A DNA stretch of 64,000 nt from Gadus chalcogrammus (Eukaryota; Chordata; Actinopteri; Gadiformes; Gadidae), in contig NC_079419.1 of the NCBI RefSeq assembly GCF_026213295.1, forward strand, positions 13,676,527 through 13,740,526. Reading direction: 5' to 3'. Positions within the stretch are counted from its first letter, which is position 1, and the number at the start of each line of letters is the position of its first letter. Below are positions 49,152-63,143 of this stretch, piece by piece. The position numbers were made by a program, and so were the translations under genes. The notes under the pieces are model-generated. The model had not been told where the DNA came from. It did not search any database and worked only from the letters and a program-made list of their open reading frames with translations.

Positions 49152-51399
49152 GGATCCAAAGACAAACCCCAACGCATCCTGATTATAACAGAACCGGACT
49201 CTGAGGGAGTCTGTCCATACCCGGTCCTTCTGAGGCTCTCAGTCCGACTGAGAGACTGCAGCTCCAGGCTGGGCGCACAGGACAGCAAATATCTCCGTAA
49301 GAAATCAGCCCATTCATAATAAAATAAATGCTGTTAAATACACAGAGAATACATAATTAAAAAAATATATGCAAACAAAAAATGCATATGTAATATAATG
49401 CAAATATAGAAGGCTATAAGCATTAAGCATTAAAAGCATTAAAAAAAATGCTTAAAGCATTAAGCATTAAGCATTGAAAGAAAATTAATTCTGATATCTG
49501 TGGACCAATGAATATAAGATGCTGCGCAGAGAAACGCCCTCGGAAACCTTTATTCGGGTTTCCACACAAAATTCCAGATGTATATAAAAACCTGCAAGAA
49601 TATGCATATTTCTAGCAATCAGTCAGTTTGACAAATACAGATAATTATGGGTGTTCGTTAAAACATGTTTGGTCAATTTTGGTTGTTGGCAGGTGTAGAC
49701 TCTGAGCTTGTCCACGTGGCCACAAGCTCATGACATTTGGGATGGACAACCAATAAACACGTGCTGTTGTGCTACGCACCGGTGAACATCTTGGAAAATT
49801 TCAGCAATTCTATGTACACCGATTTCCAGCCTTCTGCTGAGCATTCATTTGTGTCGAAACCTACGCAGAGTTCTGTGCATGTGGCCCCAGGAGTTTGTCT
49901 TGGTTGTTTAGAGAGGCACATTTTTTAAGTTTGAAGAAGCTCGTACAGTTCTCCGCAGGCAAGTATCCATCCTCCAAACTTACCTGCATGTTCGAGAGGA
50001 TGCTTGACCGGGCCGGTGAGACCCCCTTACCAATCTGGTCTTTAACCTTAACCTGTGACCCCTACAGGAGACCGCCTGGAAAGGCTGAAGACGAGGAAGG
50101 GGCGCGGGATGTCAAACATTGGCCGGAAGATGATCTACTGCTCCATGTGCAGGAAGGGCTTCTACAAGCAGGCCCACATGGAGGCCCATCGCCGGGTCCA
50201 CTGCGGCCTCCCGCCCAATCAGTGCTGGCAGTGCGGCAAGACCTACCCCACCCTACAAAGCCTGGTGCTGCACCAGCAGACCCACGGCCGCAAGGAGCAG
50301 TACCGGTGCTCCCACTGCGACAAGAGCTTTGTCCTCAAGCGAGACTGTAAGGCCCACCACCGCACCCACTCCCGGCACCATGCCCTTCAAGTGCTGGTTC
50401 TGCCAGGACGGCTTCAGCCACCAGGAAGCGCTGGACCAGCACCTGGACTCGCACAAAGACGAGGAATGCTACCGCTGCAAGGTTTGTGACAAGCGGTTCA
50501 TCTCCTACCAGGGCTTGAACGCCCACTGCCAGTCACACCAGAGGAGGCAGCTGCTGTCGTGCGCCCAGTGCGACAAAGCCTTCAGCAATCCACAGAGCCT
50601 GAAGGTCCACCAGGTGACTCACTCCACCAGAAGCCGCACGTGTGTCCGGTGTGTGGAAGGACTTCAAGCTGCCGGGGGGCCTGCAGTCCCACTGCTGACC
50701 CACGGGGAGGAACGGGCCTATCGTTGCTCCTGGTGCGACAAGCGGTTCAAGCGGCTGCAGGGCCTCCAGCTGCACCACCTCGTGCACCTGGGCATCAAGC
50801 GCTTTGAGTGCGCCGAGTGCGGCAAGCGCTTCACGCAGCAGTCGCACCTGACGGCCCACCGGACCACGCACACGGGGGAGCGGCCGTTCCTCTGCACGGC
50901 GTGCGGCAAGCGCTTCACGCAGTCCTCCCACATGCGCTCGCACACCAGGCTCTTCCACTGCGACGACAAGCCCTTGCGTGCGACGACTGCGGCAAGAGCT
51001 TCGCCATCGCCCACTACCTGAAGATGCACCGTCTGAGTCACACCAAGGAGAAGCTGTACAGCTGCTCCTACTGCAACAAGGCCTTCTCCTACCGCAACTC
51101 GTGGAAGGCGCACGAGAGGACCCACACAGGGGGAGAAGCCCTTCCAGTGCGGCGAGTGCGGGAGAGGTTCGTGACGTCGGCTGGCCTGCAGTGCCACCGG
51201 CGGTCCGCGCACACGCGAGAGAAGAGCCACTACTGCCGCCACCTGCGGCCGGTTCTTCATGACCGGCTCGCAGCTCCGCCTGCATGAGCTCAGCCACAGC
51301 AAGGAGCGGCCGCACGCCTGCCGCTGCGGCAAGGGCTTCAAGACCAAAGGGGTGCTGAAGAAACACGTCAAGACCTACCCCGACCACCAGGACCTCTGA
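49152..51399 (+). pseudogene. C2H2 zinc-finger gene with about seven frame breaks
   Basis: Exons 49152-49296 and 50068-51399 join in frame (TATCTC C|GA GAC). The first encodes KDKPQRILIITEPDSEG; the second holds about twelve fingers: YCSMCRKGFYKQAHMEAH, YRCSHCDKSFVLKRDCKAHH, FKCWFCQDGFSHQEALDQH, FECAECGKRFTQQSHLTAH, YSCSYCNKAFSYRNSWKAH and others, ending [17 protein letters not shown] and stop 51397-51399. The frame shifts near 50370, 50640, 50680, 50970, 51131, 51165 and 51245, yet finger spacing and consensus residues survive on both sides of each break. Upstream coding exon unclear; ATG 47997 (MENDPCLPVIQLHDF) is a candidate. AATAAA near 51762. Either a young pseudogene or a gene with consensus errors. 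Confidence 0.75.
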
Positions 51400-51500
51400 G
51401 TGGGTCCGTCACGCTCACTCAAACCCTGGGAGGATTCATGCAGGTTCATGACTCTGATCATCAAGACCGTGTGTTGTGTGTGTTTGTGCATGTGTGTGTT

Positions 51501-51592
<92 letters not shown>

Positions 51593-51609
51593 GTGTGTGT
51601 GTGTGTGTC
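51501..51609. repeat. (TG)n microsatellite
   Basis: About 100 bp in the 3' UTR of the zinc-finger gene. Confidence 0.97.
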
Positions 51610-53270
51610 CTTGGAAGATGCACCAAAGGAATATGGAGGTGTGATCACTTAAAATGGTGTGACCTCAGGTGTGGCAGTACTATAAACACTTTATTTATTT
51701 TGTCTGAACGATGCGTGTAAATTCAATGTTTGAGTTTAACATTTGTTGGCTGTTAATGCCAAATAAAAATCAATAATTAAAGGGCCCTATTTTAACATCA
51801 GGCTGGTCCTTGGTGTTGGACCAAGGAAGGCCTTATTAGTTGGTTGTGTTCGTTGGCATGTTTAGAAGGGGCTGTATGTGGGACAAATGTGGACTATGAA
51901 GGTGTTTATTTTGGTACCTGTCGTATTTGTGATGCATTTTTGTGGATCAATAAGTATTATTTTTTAAAAATGAACAGCCGGGATCTGTTACTATAACTTT
52001 ATTTTTGCGAATGGTTCATATTGGTGTGAAGATATGTTTAGTTGCAACGGTGATGGCCTGCATTATCTCACAATAAAAACTGGTCCTCGTTCTCCTGAAA
52101 GTCAACACACGGCAGTGTAACTACAATATTGTCCTTAAAACTCCAGCCATGACTTTGGAAAGTTAATAGATATTTTATTTTGAAGCAACGTCTTCAGTGC
52201 ACTGTGAACGTCAACGTCAATGCATGTACCCTACCTCTTCCTCAAAACAGCATTCAAATCAAACCCTTAATTCTATTAAGGTTAGGGCGCATACGTATTT
52301 ATCTTCATTCAATATTTATTAAATTACAAAACGGTTAGTGTAGTCTTTTAGCAGGCGCCCATTCAAAGTGTCCGAAAAACCTCATCCAAGATATTTTGAA
52401 GAACTAAAAGTCCTAGTTATTCCATGTTGCATCACTTATCAAAGATTCTGAAGTAGGCTTCAACACGACGAACATTTGATCTGATCAGTAGCGATAGGCG
52501 AAAAGGTACTCTTATAATAATTCAAATGGACATATATTCCTTGGATTGGAAGCTATGTAAACTATACCAAAGACCCTACGAAGCTGAATTGAGCTCCCGA
52601 TTCACATCCACCTATATATTTGCAGCTATGTGCGACCAGGAACTAAGTCTATTTTTTCGGACCGTTTTTTAATGGCACACTGGTTACCAATGGTACTGTG
52701 TAAATTATGTTTATGAATCAAAACAATGTATTTGTAATTATTTATCTATTATGGGGCATGTATCTACCAGTGAAGTATTCAGTCTGGCGGCCGGAAAGGG
52801 ACCATGAATATTTTTCATTTTCTAATCAATGGACAGCTGAAAATACAGAAAGCCTGATCCTTATTCGCATTTAAACAATGAGAAAGATTAGGGCTGATGC
52901 CTGATGCGCTCGAGTCTCAATGAGAAAGTTAACAGCATCCCTAATGACTTTGGGCCGCCCGTGTCAAAGTTCACACGTGATGACGTTCCTCAGTATAGGA
53001 TTCTATCGCCCAAATGATTTCCCCACTCAAAATCTTCTATAATAGGTCCATGCTCAGAACCGATCTTAAAAACGTCTGTACGCTCTATTTAAGGCTTAGC
53101 ATTCCACGGGTTAAATCACGTTGGGCCCCCCCAAAACATGTATGTTATATGCTATGGTATGACAAAAAATAGATTAAAAATTACAAAAACATTAAAAAGA
53201 TATACTCGTTCCTGGTTGCACATTAATAATTGATGTATCTTCTCCATGGCAGCTGATTATCAAACTCGAC

Positions 53271-53303
53271 TACGTCACATAACGTCACGTGCCCCCACGT
53301 CAG
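53271..53303 (+). promoter_or_regulatory. CRE/E-box cluster upstream of TTC19
   Basis: Three ACGTCA cores (TACGTCACAT, AACGTCACGTG, CACGTCAG) within 33 bp, just before the first ATG at 53321. Confidence 0.55.
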
Positions 53304-54621
53304 TTTTGTAAACATCAAACATGGCGACCCCCTCTGCGCTCCGTGCTCTCCTCCTGACTAAGAGCAAGCACGCCAAACTTGTAATTGTCAAACCACACGC
53401 AGTATGTACCTGGGGAAACTCTTCCGGACAGCTCGGCTTCAGAGCTTGAATCAGGAACCACTGCGATGGAGCTCAACATCCGGCTCCTGGTCGGCAAGGT
53501 CACGACAGATGGAAGAATGGGTCGTGAGAAGCACCAGCACCATGGCGAGGGACCCCCGGGGAGCGGCGCGGTTACTCGGGGCACTCGGTGCGTTTGCGAC
53601 ACGTTAACCCTGCCTCAATCAGTACACAGTTGATATGGTATACCAGGAGAGCATGGCTAGCTCTCCATAGCAAGACTCTGAACCTATGCCTGACCTGATC
53701 AGTTGTTCAGTTTCATGAACCCAAAACATCCATAACAACAACACACGCTACTGTGTGTGGCGGATTTCATATAGAACATCGGTTATTATAACACTCATAA
53801 TACTTAAGCATAGACGGTACTAAAAAGTATCTTCAAATTGGCGTGTGTCGTAACCATGGTATAGCACGCCCCCTAAACCTCTCAGCCCTAGACGCATGTT
53901 TCTAAATATCAAAGTGTTCGAATTAAATCTGAAACAGAAGGTTCACTGTTTCTTTAAACGATTGACCTATTAACCGTCCTTGGTAAAGTGACGAACCCTG
54001 TTGTCTTTGGGCATGAAGGTATGCCTGTTAAGCTTTCAGTTCTGAGCAGTTTCCACACCTGAACTGTTTCCAAACACAGTGGATTTACCTTCTGCCCCAT
54101 CAGAAATCAAATTCAAGGTAAATGGCCATTGGAATTAAACTCCCTAATTATGACTACTGATGACTTGTCATATTTCTTTCTGCAGCGTTTTCCTTCTTCC
54201 AGTCCACAGAGGAGGACACGAGAAGCGAGGCGCAGAAGAGCGAGGATGAGATCATTATGCTGTTGAAGCAGGCCAAGGTGAGACTTGGTCTCTACCAACT
54301 GCATCACCCACGCTATGCCTCCTGTCAGCTTTAGCATCACTATATACTACTACTGCTAATAATGATATTACGTGAAGAGGTTTTCAATGACCCCTTCGTG
54401 CCAGCTTTGTTGATTTGCTTTAATTTTGTAATGGTTGGACATTTACAATTATACTTTTTATGAATGAAACAAAGTCACAAGATTCACAAACAATTCACAT
54501 GAATACAAACACAATCAACTCAATCTAATATAATATGAATAGATTTAGTCCTATTTACAGCTCTGTCTAATGATCAAATGTTGTAAATAACACTAGCCCT
54601 AACAGACAGGGTTGTATCCTA

Positions 54622-54749
<128 letters not shown>

Positions 54750-57284
54750 CTCAGCATTTACAGGGGTCACTCCCGCGGCGTCTGGTCTGCTCCACCAGGC
54801 AGTCGCTCTGGCCCACAAGTCCTCCAACACACAGGCCATCATCTACACCTACAGCCTGGTAACACTGCCTCTCACACGCTCACACACAGCTAGCAACCCT
54901 TTTCCTTTGCATAACGGAGTGTTCCCTACCTCAGTCATGTGTGTTTGTGTTGCGTCTCTAGATGGCCAACCTAGCCTACGTCCAGGGTCACTGGACAAGG
55001 TGAGCAACAACACCGTTTGACTTATAAATCAATTGAAAGGCAGCCATTAAACAACATGCCGTTACACCATCAGAGCAAGCTGCTAATATTTATGAAGGCG
55101 CTAATGATCAACTCTTTCTTTCTAGTCAGAGAAACTTTCAAAGCAACCATGAGCTACATGCTCTCTGGGGGAACGCCAGAGGTATGTCGACAGCGTTTAA
55201 TTGATCACGTGCACCTGTTGCCCCCCCCAGGGGATACAAAACCAGTGCAACTCTCGAAAACACTTCACTGTGACTGACAGATTTTCTCTCTCTGTGCAGA
55301 ACGACAACGGCATCATAGAGATCTCCCTGAAGCTGGCCACCATATACGCCGGTCAGAACAAGTAAGGGCTCCTCTTTCAGCACCTCTCCATCCAGGGAGG
55401 ACGCTGGTGGTTGGGGAGTTAAGGTCTCGACACAGTGTGTCAAGCGCGAGCGTATACTGAACTCTCTTGCATCCTTGTCTTCAAAAAGATAGGCGTCAAA
55501 ATCATTTCGGTACCTTGGAATCAGGACCCCCCCCTTGGCCCGATATGTGAACGGAGTCACGGGGGATGGCTGATATATATGATTCCATAGTTTGAAGGTA
55601 CATTTTTAAGGGTAAGGGTATTTTATATCCTTATGCGCTGACGGACTGCATATGATTCGTAGGCCACGGACAACTGCTTCTAACAAACAACTCCCCGGAC
55701 GTTGGTGTTGAGTGGGTGGAAACGTTGTGTGGCGAAGCAGATGCGCAACACTGCAGGTCCTCTGGCCTGAAGGGGGCGCCACGGGGCCGGAGACGGCGGG
55801 GAACGCCTGTGTTAACGGGTGTCGATGGTTCTGGTTCTGCAGGACAGAGTTAGCAGAACACGGCTACCGTTCTGTACAGAGTCTCTGGAGGCTAAACTGG
55901 AGCAGCACAAGGACAGCTCACCCGACGACCAATCAGTACCGACCAGTCAGAGACCGACCAATCAGGTACCGCATCTCAATCCCTCCCTCTCCCTTCCCCA
56001 AGTAGTATGCAGAGCAGGTATACATCACAAATATGGTCCAGGTTCTGTTATGGGGTATTATACATAATATAGTACTAATGAATCCTGAGCTAGTGAAGAG
56101 TCCAACATGGAGGTCCACCATATTGTAACTCTTCTCTGTTTTCTCTCCCTTCACTTCCTCCCTTCTCCCTTCTCCTCTTCTCTCCCTCTCCCCCACGCTG
56201 CCTCTCCTCCCTCTCCCCCTCCTCCTCCTCCTCTCCCCAGAGGGTCTGAGGAAGGAGACGCGTCTCCTCCTGGGTCTGTGTTTGGACTCGCGGAGCCCGG
56301 TACTGCGCGGCCACTCGCCGGCTGAAGCAGGCCACCCAGGACTACCGCCGGGCCCTGCAGATCTGTAGCGAGGAACAGGGCGAGACCCACCCTCAGGTAC
56401 TGCTCTGAGCACACTCAGAACCAGAACCATCCGTACAGCGCCGGGGCACAGAGCCGTTCCCACAGAGCCAAACACAGAGCAGTACAACCAGAACATAGAA
56501 CTACGCATACAAACACGCAAACAGAACCGTGCTTAACCACAAGACTGAACCCTGCATACAGAGCAGAACACAGAACCACGCCTTAACCACAACTTTAAGT
56601 AGAACCATACCACATGTAAATGAAGCACGGCCTATAGCCTAATGTGTCCCGAAGGAGTTTTGCATAAAAGAGTCCATTATAGAGTTGTACATCAATTTAA
56701 ATCTGGTGTCGTGTGTTTTATACAATCCATCTACCTACCAATCAACTAAACTGTATTTATAAATCGCTATTCGTGCAAGACTGCAGTACGAAAAAAACAA
56801 GAAATATTGTAAGATTTATTATATCATATGGTAGCTGGTGTCTTATAAGAGTAACGATTCAGTAAACAGTAACTCCTTTAAAAGCTGTGACGTGTGTTTA
56901 ACGGCCCCGTGTGGTTCTGGTCGGGGCCCCAGGGGGGGCTCCTGATGCCTGTTGGCCTGGTAGTGGGCCCTGGTAGTGGGCCCCAGGGGGCCGTCCTGAT
57001 GCCTGCTCTCTGCTGTCTCCCGTCAGACCCTGGTGCTGATGAGCGACCTGCCACCATCTTGGACCTGCAGGGGCTCCACGCCGAGGCCCTGCCCGTGGTG
57101 AGGCGGGCCGTGGCGCTGGGCCGCCAGGCCGGCCACCCGGACCAGCACGTGCTGCTGGGGAACCTGGCAGGGATCCTGCTGCACCAGGGTAACTCGCCGC
57201 GCCTCATACTGGTCCCACTGGTTCATCTGAAGCCCGTACCGTAGTCCCCGCCACATTTAGCTAACTGGTGGGTCTCTGATCACA

Positions 57285-57815
57285 CTGGTTCATCTCAACC
57301 TGAAGGGTAGTCCCCCCCCCCCCCCCCCCCCCTAGTAAAGCTAGCTGGTTGGTCTCTGGTCACAGTGGTTCATCTCAACCTGAAGGGTAGTCCCCCCCCC
57401 CCCCTCCCTAGTAAAGCTAGCTGGTGGGTCTCTGGTCACACTGGTTCATCTCAACCTGAAGGGTAGTCGTCGTCCCCCCCCCCCCTAGTAAAGCTAGCTG
57501 GTGGGTCCCTGATCACACTGGTTCATCTCAACCTGAAGGGTAGTCGTCGTCCGTCTGTCCCCCCCCCCCCCTAGTAAAGCTAGCTGTTGGTCCGCTGGTC
57601 ACAGTGGTTCATCTCAACCTGAAGGGTAGTCCCCCCCCCCCCCCCCTCCCGATAAAGCTAGCTGGTGGGGCTCTGGTCACACTGGTTCATCTCAACCTGA
57701 AGGGTAGTCGTCGTCGTCGTCCCCCCCCCCCCCCCCCCCCCCCCCCCTAGTAAAGCTAGCTGGTTGGTCTCTGGTCACACTGGTTTATCTCAAGCCTGAA
57801 GGTTAGTCCCTCCCC
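57285..57815. repeat. Minisatellite with poly-C tracts, about seven units of 76-98 bp
   Basis: Each unit has GGTTCATCTCAACCTGAAGG, GTAGTC, a C run of roughly 8-27, then TAGTAAAGCTAGCTGG. Two units add (GTC)n before the C run. TTC19 intron 9. Confidence 0.92.
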
Positions 57816-59079
57816 TAGTAAAGCTAACTGTTTGGTCTAGCCTGGGTCGCTAACTGGTTGGGGCAGCCCGGGTCTCTTCCTAGACCTATTAGTTAATCTC
57901 AAGCCTGAAGTGTAAATACTTATCACCAAATCAAACGGACAAGGCATGTAGGCATCATATGTGTATTTTTACAGTTGAAAACTCAATATCCCCCCTATTA
58001 TCACAACCCAAGACCCAAGCGTGAGTTAAGTGGTCTCTTGCCCCCTCTGCTGGCGGTGTAGGGGACATGCAGGCAGCGTTGGACCTGTACAAGGAGGCTC
58101 TGTCCCTGGCCCGGGCGGCCGGTGACGAGGAGGCGGTGGAGCAGATCCAAGAGGGGCTGATGGAGGTGAAGAAGAGGAGGGAGGAGCAGCTGAAGGAGAC
58201 GGAGGAGGAAGAGGAAGTGGATCTGAAGTGAGGGGGATGGATGAACGGTTAGGGTGGATAAATAGTTTTGGTGGATGGATGGATGGATGAATGGACAGAC
58301 TGTTACGAATGTTTGATGAATGATCCTTCATTGTTAAACTCTTGGTCCCCATGACCCCCTTGGACCCCCCCAGGGGGTCTCTACCGGTGTGTGGGTCAGA
58401 ACCAATGTCTGTACCAAAGACTTCTAACAAACCAATGGAAATGACCATCTCCTAACCACTATATTGATGATGATAATGTAACCTCGCAACCTCAACCAAA
58501 CCCCTAGGGTTGACCTCATCCTCTCTCATCTCTCCTACTGTAAAGAATCGTTTGGTGTAGATGAAACCGTAGTATTTAATGTGTTTGTGTGAACATGGTA
58601 CAACAGATACAGAGGTGTAATATAACAAAAATAGTAAAGAAATATATTCTCTCTTCAATCCCATTATCATTTTATGTTGAAATAAAACTATGTTTGAAGT
58701 TGTATTGGGTGTTTGTTTTTTGTAGTGACTGCAGTCCTGTCATTCAATCAGATTCTACTGGTATCAACCCTTTCTTATCCTCACTGACAAAGCCATGGGC
58801 TCTTGCTGAGCATCACATTTAACATCAGCACCCTGACGTATACCTCTAATGTCAACGTAGGTTTATCGTCACAGCGCCACTCTCCTTCTACCTCCAAAGA
58901 CACGTGTGTTGGGGTTTGTGGCCATTCAGTCAGCCGGTTCTGGTTCAGTCCATCAGGACACGTATAGGTTGAAAGTATTAAGAGTGTGTTAGGATTTTGA
59001 CCATGCTCGAACCTCTGGACGGCTCTGGACTATAACGTGTTCCGTATCCCAGCCGCTACGATGGTACTTGGACACTTTA

Positions 59080-59200
59080 TCCAAGGCGTCTCCCAATACC
59101 ATGAGGACATCCGTTATTAGCGCGGGTGGGAATCAGACCCCTAACCCTGGCGGTGTTCATGCCATGCTCTACCAGTTGACCCCATGGAAGGATGGTTGAG
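59080..59200 (-). mobile_element. tRNA-derived SINE fragment, minus strand
   Basis: On the minus strand: GTCAACTGGTAGAGCATGGC (A box), then GGTCTGATTCCCACC (B box). Confidence 0.55.
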
Positions 59201-59817
59201 CTAGACCAGAGGGCTCTTTTAGATCATAGGTCATCTACCGCAAGCTTAATCAAGGGGAACCCCCTACATGCAAGACTAAAGACATCTTAGCCACAGTTTA
59301 ACACCCCTGTAGGTTCCCACAGTACTTATGCCCTCACACACACTGACACACACACGGCCCTGATGTTTTGTCAGCGCTCGCAGTGCGTTCAGTAAACATG
59401 CTAATGATAGAGTTGTAGTTGTTCTAATGGGTGTTTGGGAATTGTAGTCTGTTAGGGGAAAACAAAGCCAGCCACAGCTGGATGGTGTTGGTTAAACTTT
59501 CACTGTGGGAAGCATCACGGCTTGACGGACACATGCATATCTCTGAGGGTGTTTGGTTTTATAGCTGTGTGTGTTTGTGTCTGGCATGAAACATGGCTTC
59601 TACTGAACACAACAGATTAACTCATCCATTGAATTTAAAAACAAAACAAGCACAACTTTATCACAAAACATCCAGGACAACCCAAACCCAACCACATAAA
59701 TTGTGTGTGTGAGTGGGAGAGAGATCAAATAATCACTGTTGTCATCATGTTGACATAAAAAAACGATTCCTTATCCCCTGGTATCTAAAATCTCTCTCTA
59801 TTCTCTCACACTTGGTT

Positions 59818-59929
59818 TTACTCTCTCTCTATCTCTCTCTTCTCTTTCTCTCTCCCTTTCACATCTCACCCTATCTCTCTTACTTTACGCCCCCCCCCCC
59901 CCTCAATCTCGCCCTCTCTCTCCAACCCC

Positions 59930-59964
<35 letters not shown>

Positions 59965-59992
59965 CCCCCCCCCCCCCCCCTCTCCTCTCAAG
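59818..59992. repeat. (CT)n and poly-C low-complexity tract
   Basis: CT repeats broken by four runs of 10 or more C. Confidence 0.95.
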
Positions 59993-60066
59993 GTATAAAT
60001 TGGGCTCGTTAAAGTGGAGAACCTGGAGCTCCAGAGATCCATCACAGCAGGTGCGTAAATACATAG

Positions 60067-60120
60067 ACACACACACACACACACATGCACACAAACACAC
60101 ACACACACACACACACACAC
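60067..60120. repeat. (CA)n microsatellite
   Basis: Imperfect CA array, about 50 bp. Confidence 0.95.
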
Positions 60121-60516
60121 ATACTTTGGCCTGAAGGTCTGTGGACAATCTGAGGACCGTCTGGTCAGCTGAACCCAGGATCAGACCAGCGCCACCTCTT
60201 GGATTACATTTCCCCGGGTCAGACGGCACAGAGCAGGCCTAAGACTACAGGCCCCCAGCCTCAGGGTTCTCTTTGTAGGTCTACTGAGATTAGTCTTTTA
60301 ACTTGGTGATCTCAGACCTGGTTACTTTCCGTATTGATCTAGTGTTAGTAAAGCTAGGTAATGGATGAGAGTTTAGGGTTAGGTTAAGATTTGGCAAGGT
60401 TGGGGTAGGGATTACAATCCACTTCTAGTTATTTATAGAACTGTTGTATAGTTGTATAGTTTGTTTACAGGACAGGAAGGGCCGTTTGACAGAGTTTGGT
60501 CAATTCTCTAATGTTG

Positions 60517-60545
60517 GTTATGCCAAGCCGGGGGCTTGGCATAAC
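60517..60545. repeat. Perfect 13-bp hairpin
   Basis: GTTATGCCAAGCC, loop GGG, exact inverse. Confidence 0.9.
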
Positions 60546-61209
60546 TGGGTAGAGTTCAGCCAATCAGATCTCCAGATGTCATAAGCTGTCCGACCAGCAT
60601 AAGTCTCCCTCGTGCCGGTGGGAGGGGCTTTATTTTGGACAGAAGTTCTTTCATGTGCAGATTCCAGCGCGGCATCACAACATGACATCATAATGCAGGA
60701 ATGACAGTCGGCCTGGGCAACCTCCTCCGCGTCGCCACGCCAATCACCAAGGCAACCCCCGTGTCTGGTGCCATAGCAACCTTCTGTTGATGGACATATG
60801 GTTTGTGTGTGTATGCATGCACGTGCGTGTGTCTGGAGTGGGAAAATATAAATTGTGATGGTTTGTTTATGCTTGGGCCGTTGTGTTTCAATTAGTTTAT
60901 TGGTGTTTTTGTGTTGTATGTATAGCAGTGTATATTTGTGTGTGGACGTTTGTGTGTGTGTGTGGGTGTGTGTGTGTATGCATGTGTGGCGTGAAGGTAT
61001 GTGTATGTGTGTGCTTGTTTGGCTGTGCTCGCAGGTGTGTGTATGTGTCTGTGTGTGGGTGTGCGTGCATGTGTTTGTGTGTGTGGGTGGGTGCTTGTGT
61101 GTGTGTGTGTGTTTTTGTGTGTGCAAGGTGAGGGAGTGAGCCGGTGTAACTAAGTTGGACGGCGAGTGTGGTTGTCATGGGGACAATCCGTCTTCCGTCT
61201 TCACCGATT

Positions 61210-61665
61210 GAGGCTTGTTTCCCCTCTCTCTCTCCCTCTTTGTCTCTCACTTTATTGACATTTCTCTTCCCCTCTCTCCCTCCGACTCCTTCTCTTTCAA
61301 TACCTCTCTCCCTCTCTCTTTTCCCTCCATCTCTTTCTCCCTCATTCTCTCTCTCCATCTCTGTCTCTCTTTCGCTCTGTTCCTCACCAAGTCTTCCTCT
61401 CCCCTTCTCTTTCTTTTCTAAGACTTTCTCCCCGCTGTCCTCTCTCTCTAGCTCTCCTTTTCCTATTCTCTCTCTCCAAGTCTTTCTCTCCCCCTCTTTT
61501 TTTGTTCTCTCTTTGTAAGACTTTCTCTCTCTCTCTCTCTCTCTCATCTCCTCTCTCTCTCTCTCTCTCCTCTCGCTCTCTCTCTCTCTCTCCTCTCCTC
61601 TCTCATCTCTCTCTCCCCCTCTCCCTCTCCTCTCTCCCTCTCTGTCTCTAGGTCTCTCTCTCTGT
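61210..61665. repeat. Pyrimidine-rich (CT)n tract
   Basis: About 450 bp of nearly pure C/T on the + strand with degenerate CTCTCT. Confidence 0.95.
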
Positions 61666-61793
61666 GTCCACTGTGCTCGTCTCTGCATTATAATGTCTCT
61701 CTTTCTAAAGACTTCCAGCGTGGACCGCGTGAGGTAGGCTCTGTCTCGCCCGGGACTCGCTCTCTCTTTCTCTCTCTTTCCTTTTCTTTCCTT

Positions 61794-61798
<5 letters not shown>

Positions 61799-61825
<27 letters not shown>

Positions 61826-61826
61826 C
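61799..61826. repeat. (CA)n microsatellite
   Basis: Short CA array. Confidence 0.95.
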
Positions 61827-61942
61827 CAGACACCACACTCTTCCGGACTCATCTCAACCGTTCTGGTTATGGATTCAGAGAAACATCCGGCTCCTCACAC
61901 ACACATTAATACAAGCACGCATGCCTGCAGAAACATGCTCTC

Positions 61943-62165
<223 letters not shown>

Positions 62166-63143
62166 ACACAAACACACCACTCTATGGGGCCGGAGGTTTG
62201 GCTGTTAATCTGTGTGTATCTAATGTGTCCATTGTGTGTATTGTGCGTCCGTAACTCTGTACCTTACCCGAACCCACTTAAGTTAACTTAGCCTAACTTA
62301 ACTATTGAGTCTCTGTGCAGTAGTTTTGCACTGGTCCGGTACAGGAACTGTTGTGTGTTACAATTTGGACAGACCCTTCATCTCCGCCTCAGGGATAGCA
62401 TCCACACCAATCTGGGATTCACGAATTTACAATCGTCAAAGTCAGGGTGCTGGAACGCAGACATCAACCGTTGTACCAAGCAGGTCGAGAAAGAGCCCTC
62501 TCCAGACCTTTACACAGAAGACAGAGTCTCAACCTGACTGGAAGTAGCTACCACAGCAGACCCTTTTGTACAGACACCGTGTCCACCTGTCTGGCTGTTA
62601 TGTATCTATGTTACTCGCAGCCACACTGACACTGATTCAGTTTGCCCGTGGCGGGAACAAATCATTTGGCAGCGCATCCATATACCCCGGTCCTTTATAA
62701 TAAGTTTAAAAAATGATCAATTACCTATCGATTTTTTTATATCTTTTGCAGAAATGCATCACCAGATATCGGTAGAATATAAGTGAGCAATCCCAAACGC
62801 AAGGTTGGGAACAACAGATTCGGTCAAATCCGGCCGATAATACAGAGAAATAGAAATGCAAAACCAAACATGTTCGAACAACACATAACATATAAAGTAT
62901 GTGCTTTAACAGCCAGATCCATATTTTGCAGTGAGATAAACACACGCCCCCTTTCTTGAGAATTGTGCCATAGGACTCACTCAATGAAACCTAGACTGGT
63001 TGTCTACTATAGACTGCCAATGGAAAACTGATCCCAGAACAATGGAATGATGGACTCCCCAATCTCTTTCCTTCCAGGGGTCACAATCGATTCCTCAGGG
63101 GTAATACACCATAACCTGCTGACCTCCGACCTTAACCAGAGCA

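Larger units (their letters stand above)
51400..53320. other. Intergenic interval
   Basis: Zinc-finger 3' UTR with a (TG)n array, then AT-rich DNA starting with an AGGGCCCTATTTTAACATC repeat-like motif (51781). No gene seen. Confidence 0.5.

Noticed and set aside
60897..61838. Arg/Glu-rich frame of about 300 codons on the minus strand
   Set aside because: Reverse complement of the CT-rich tract; composition follows the repeat, not a protein.
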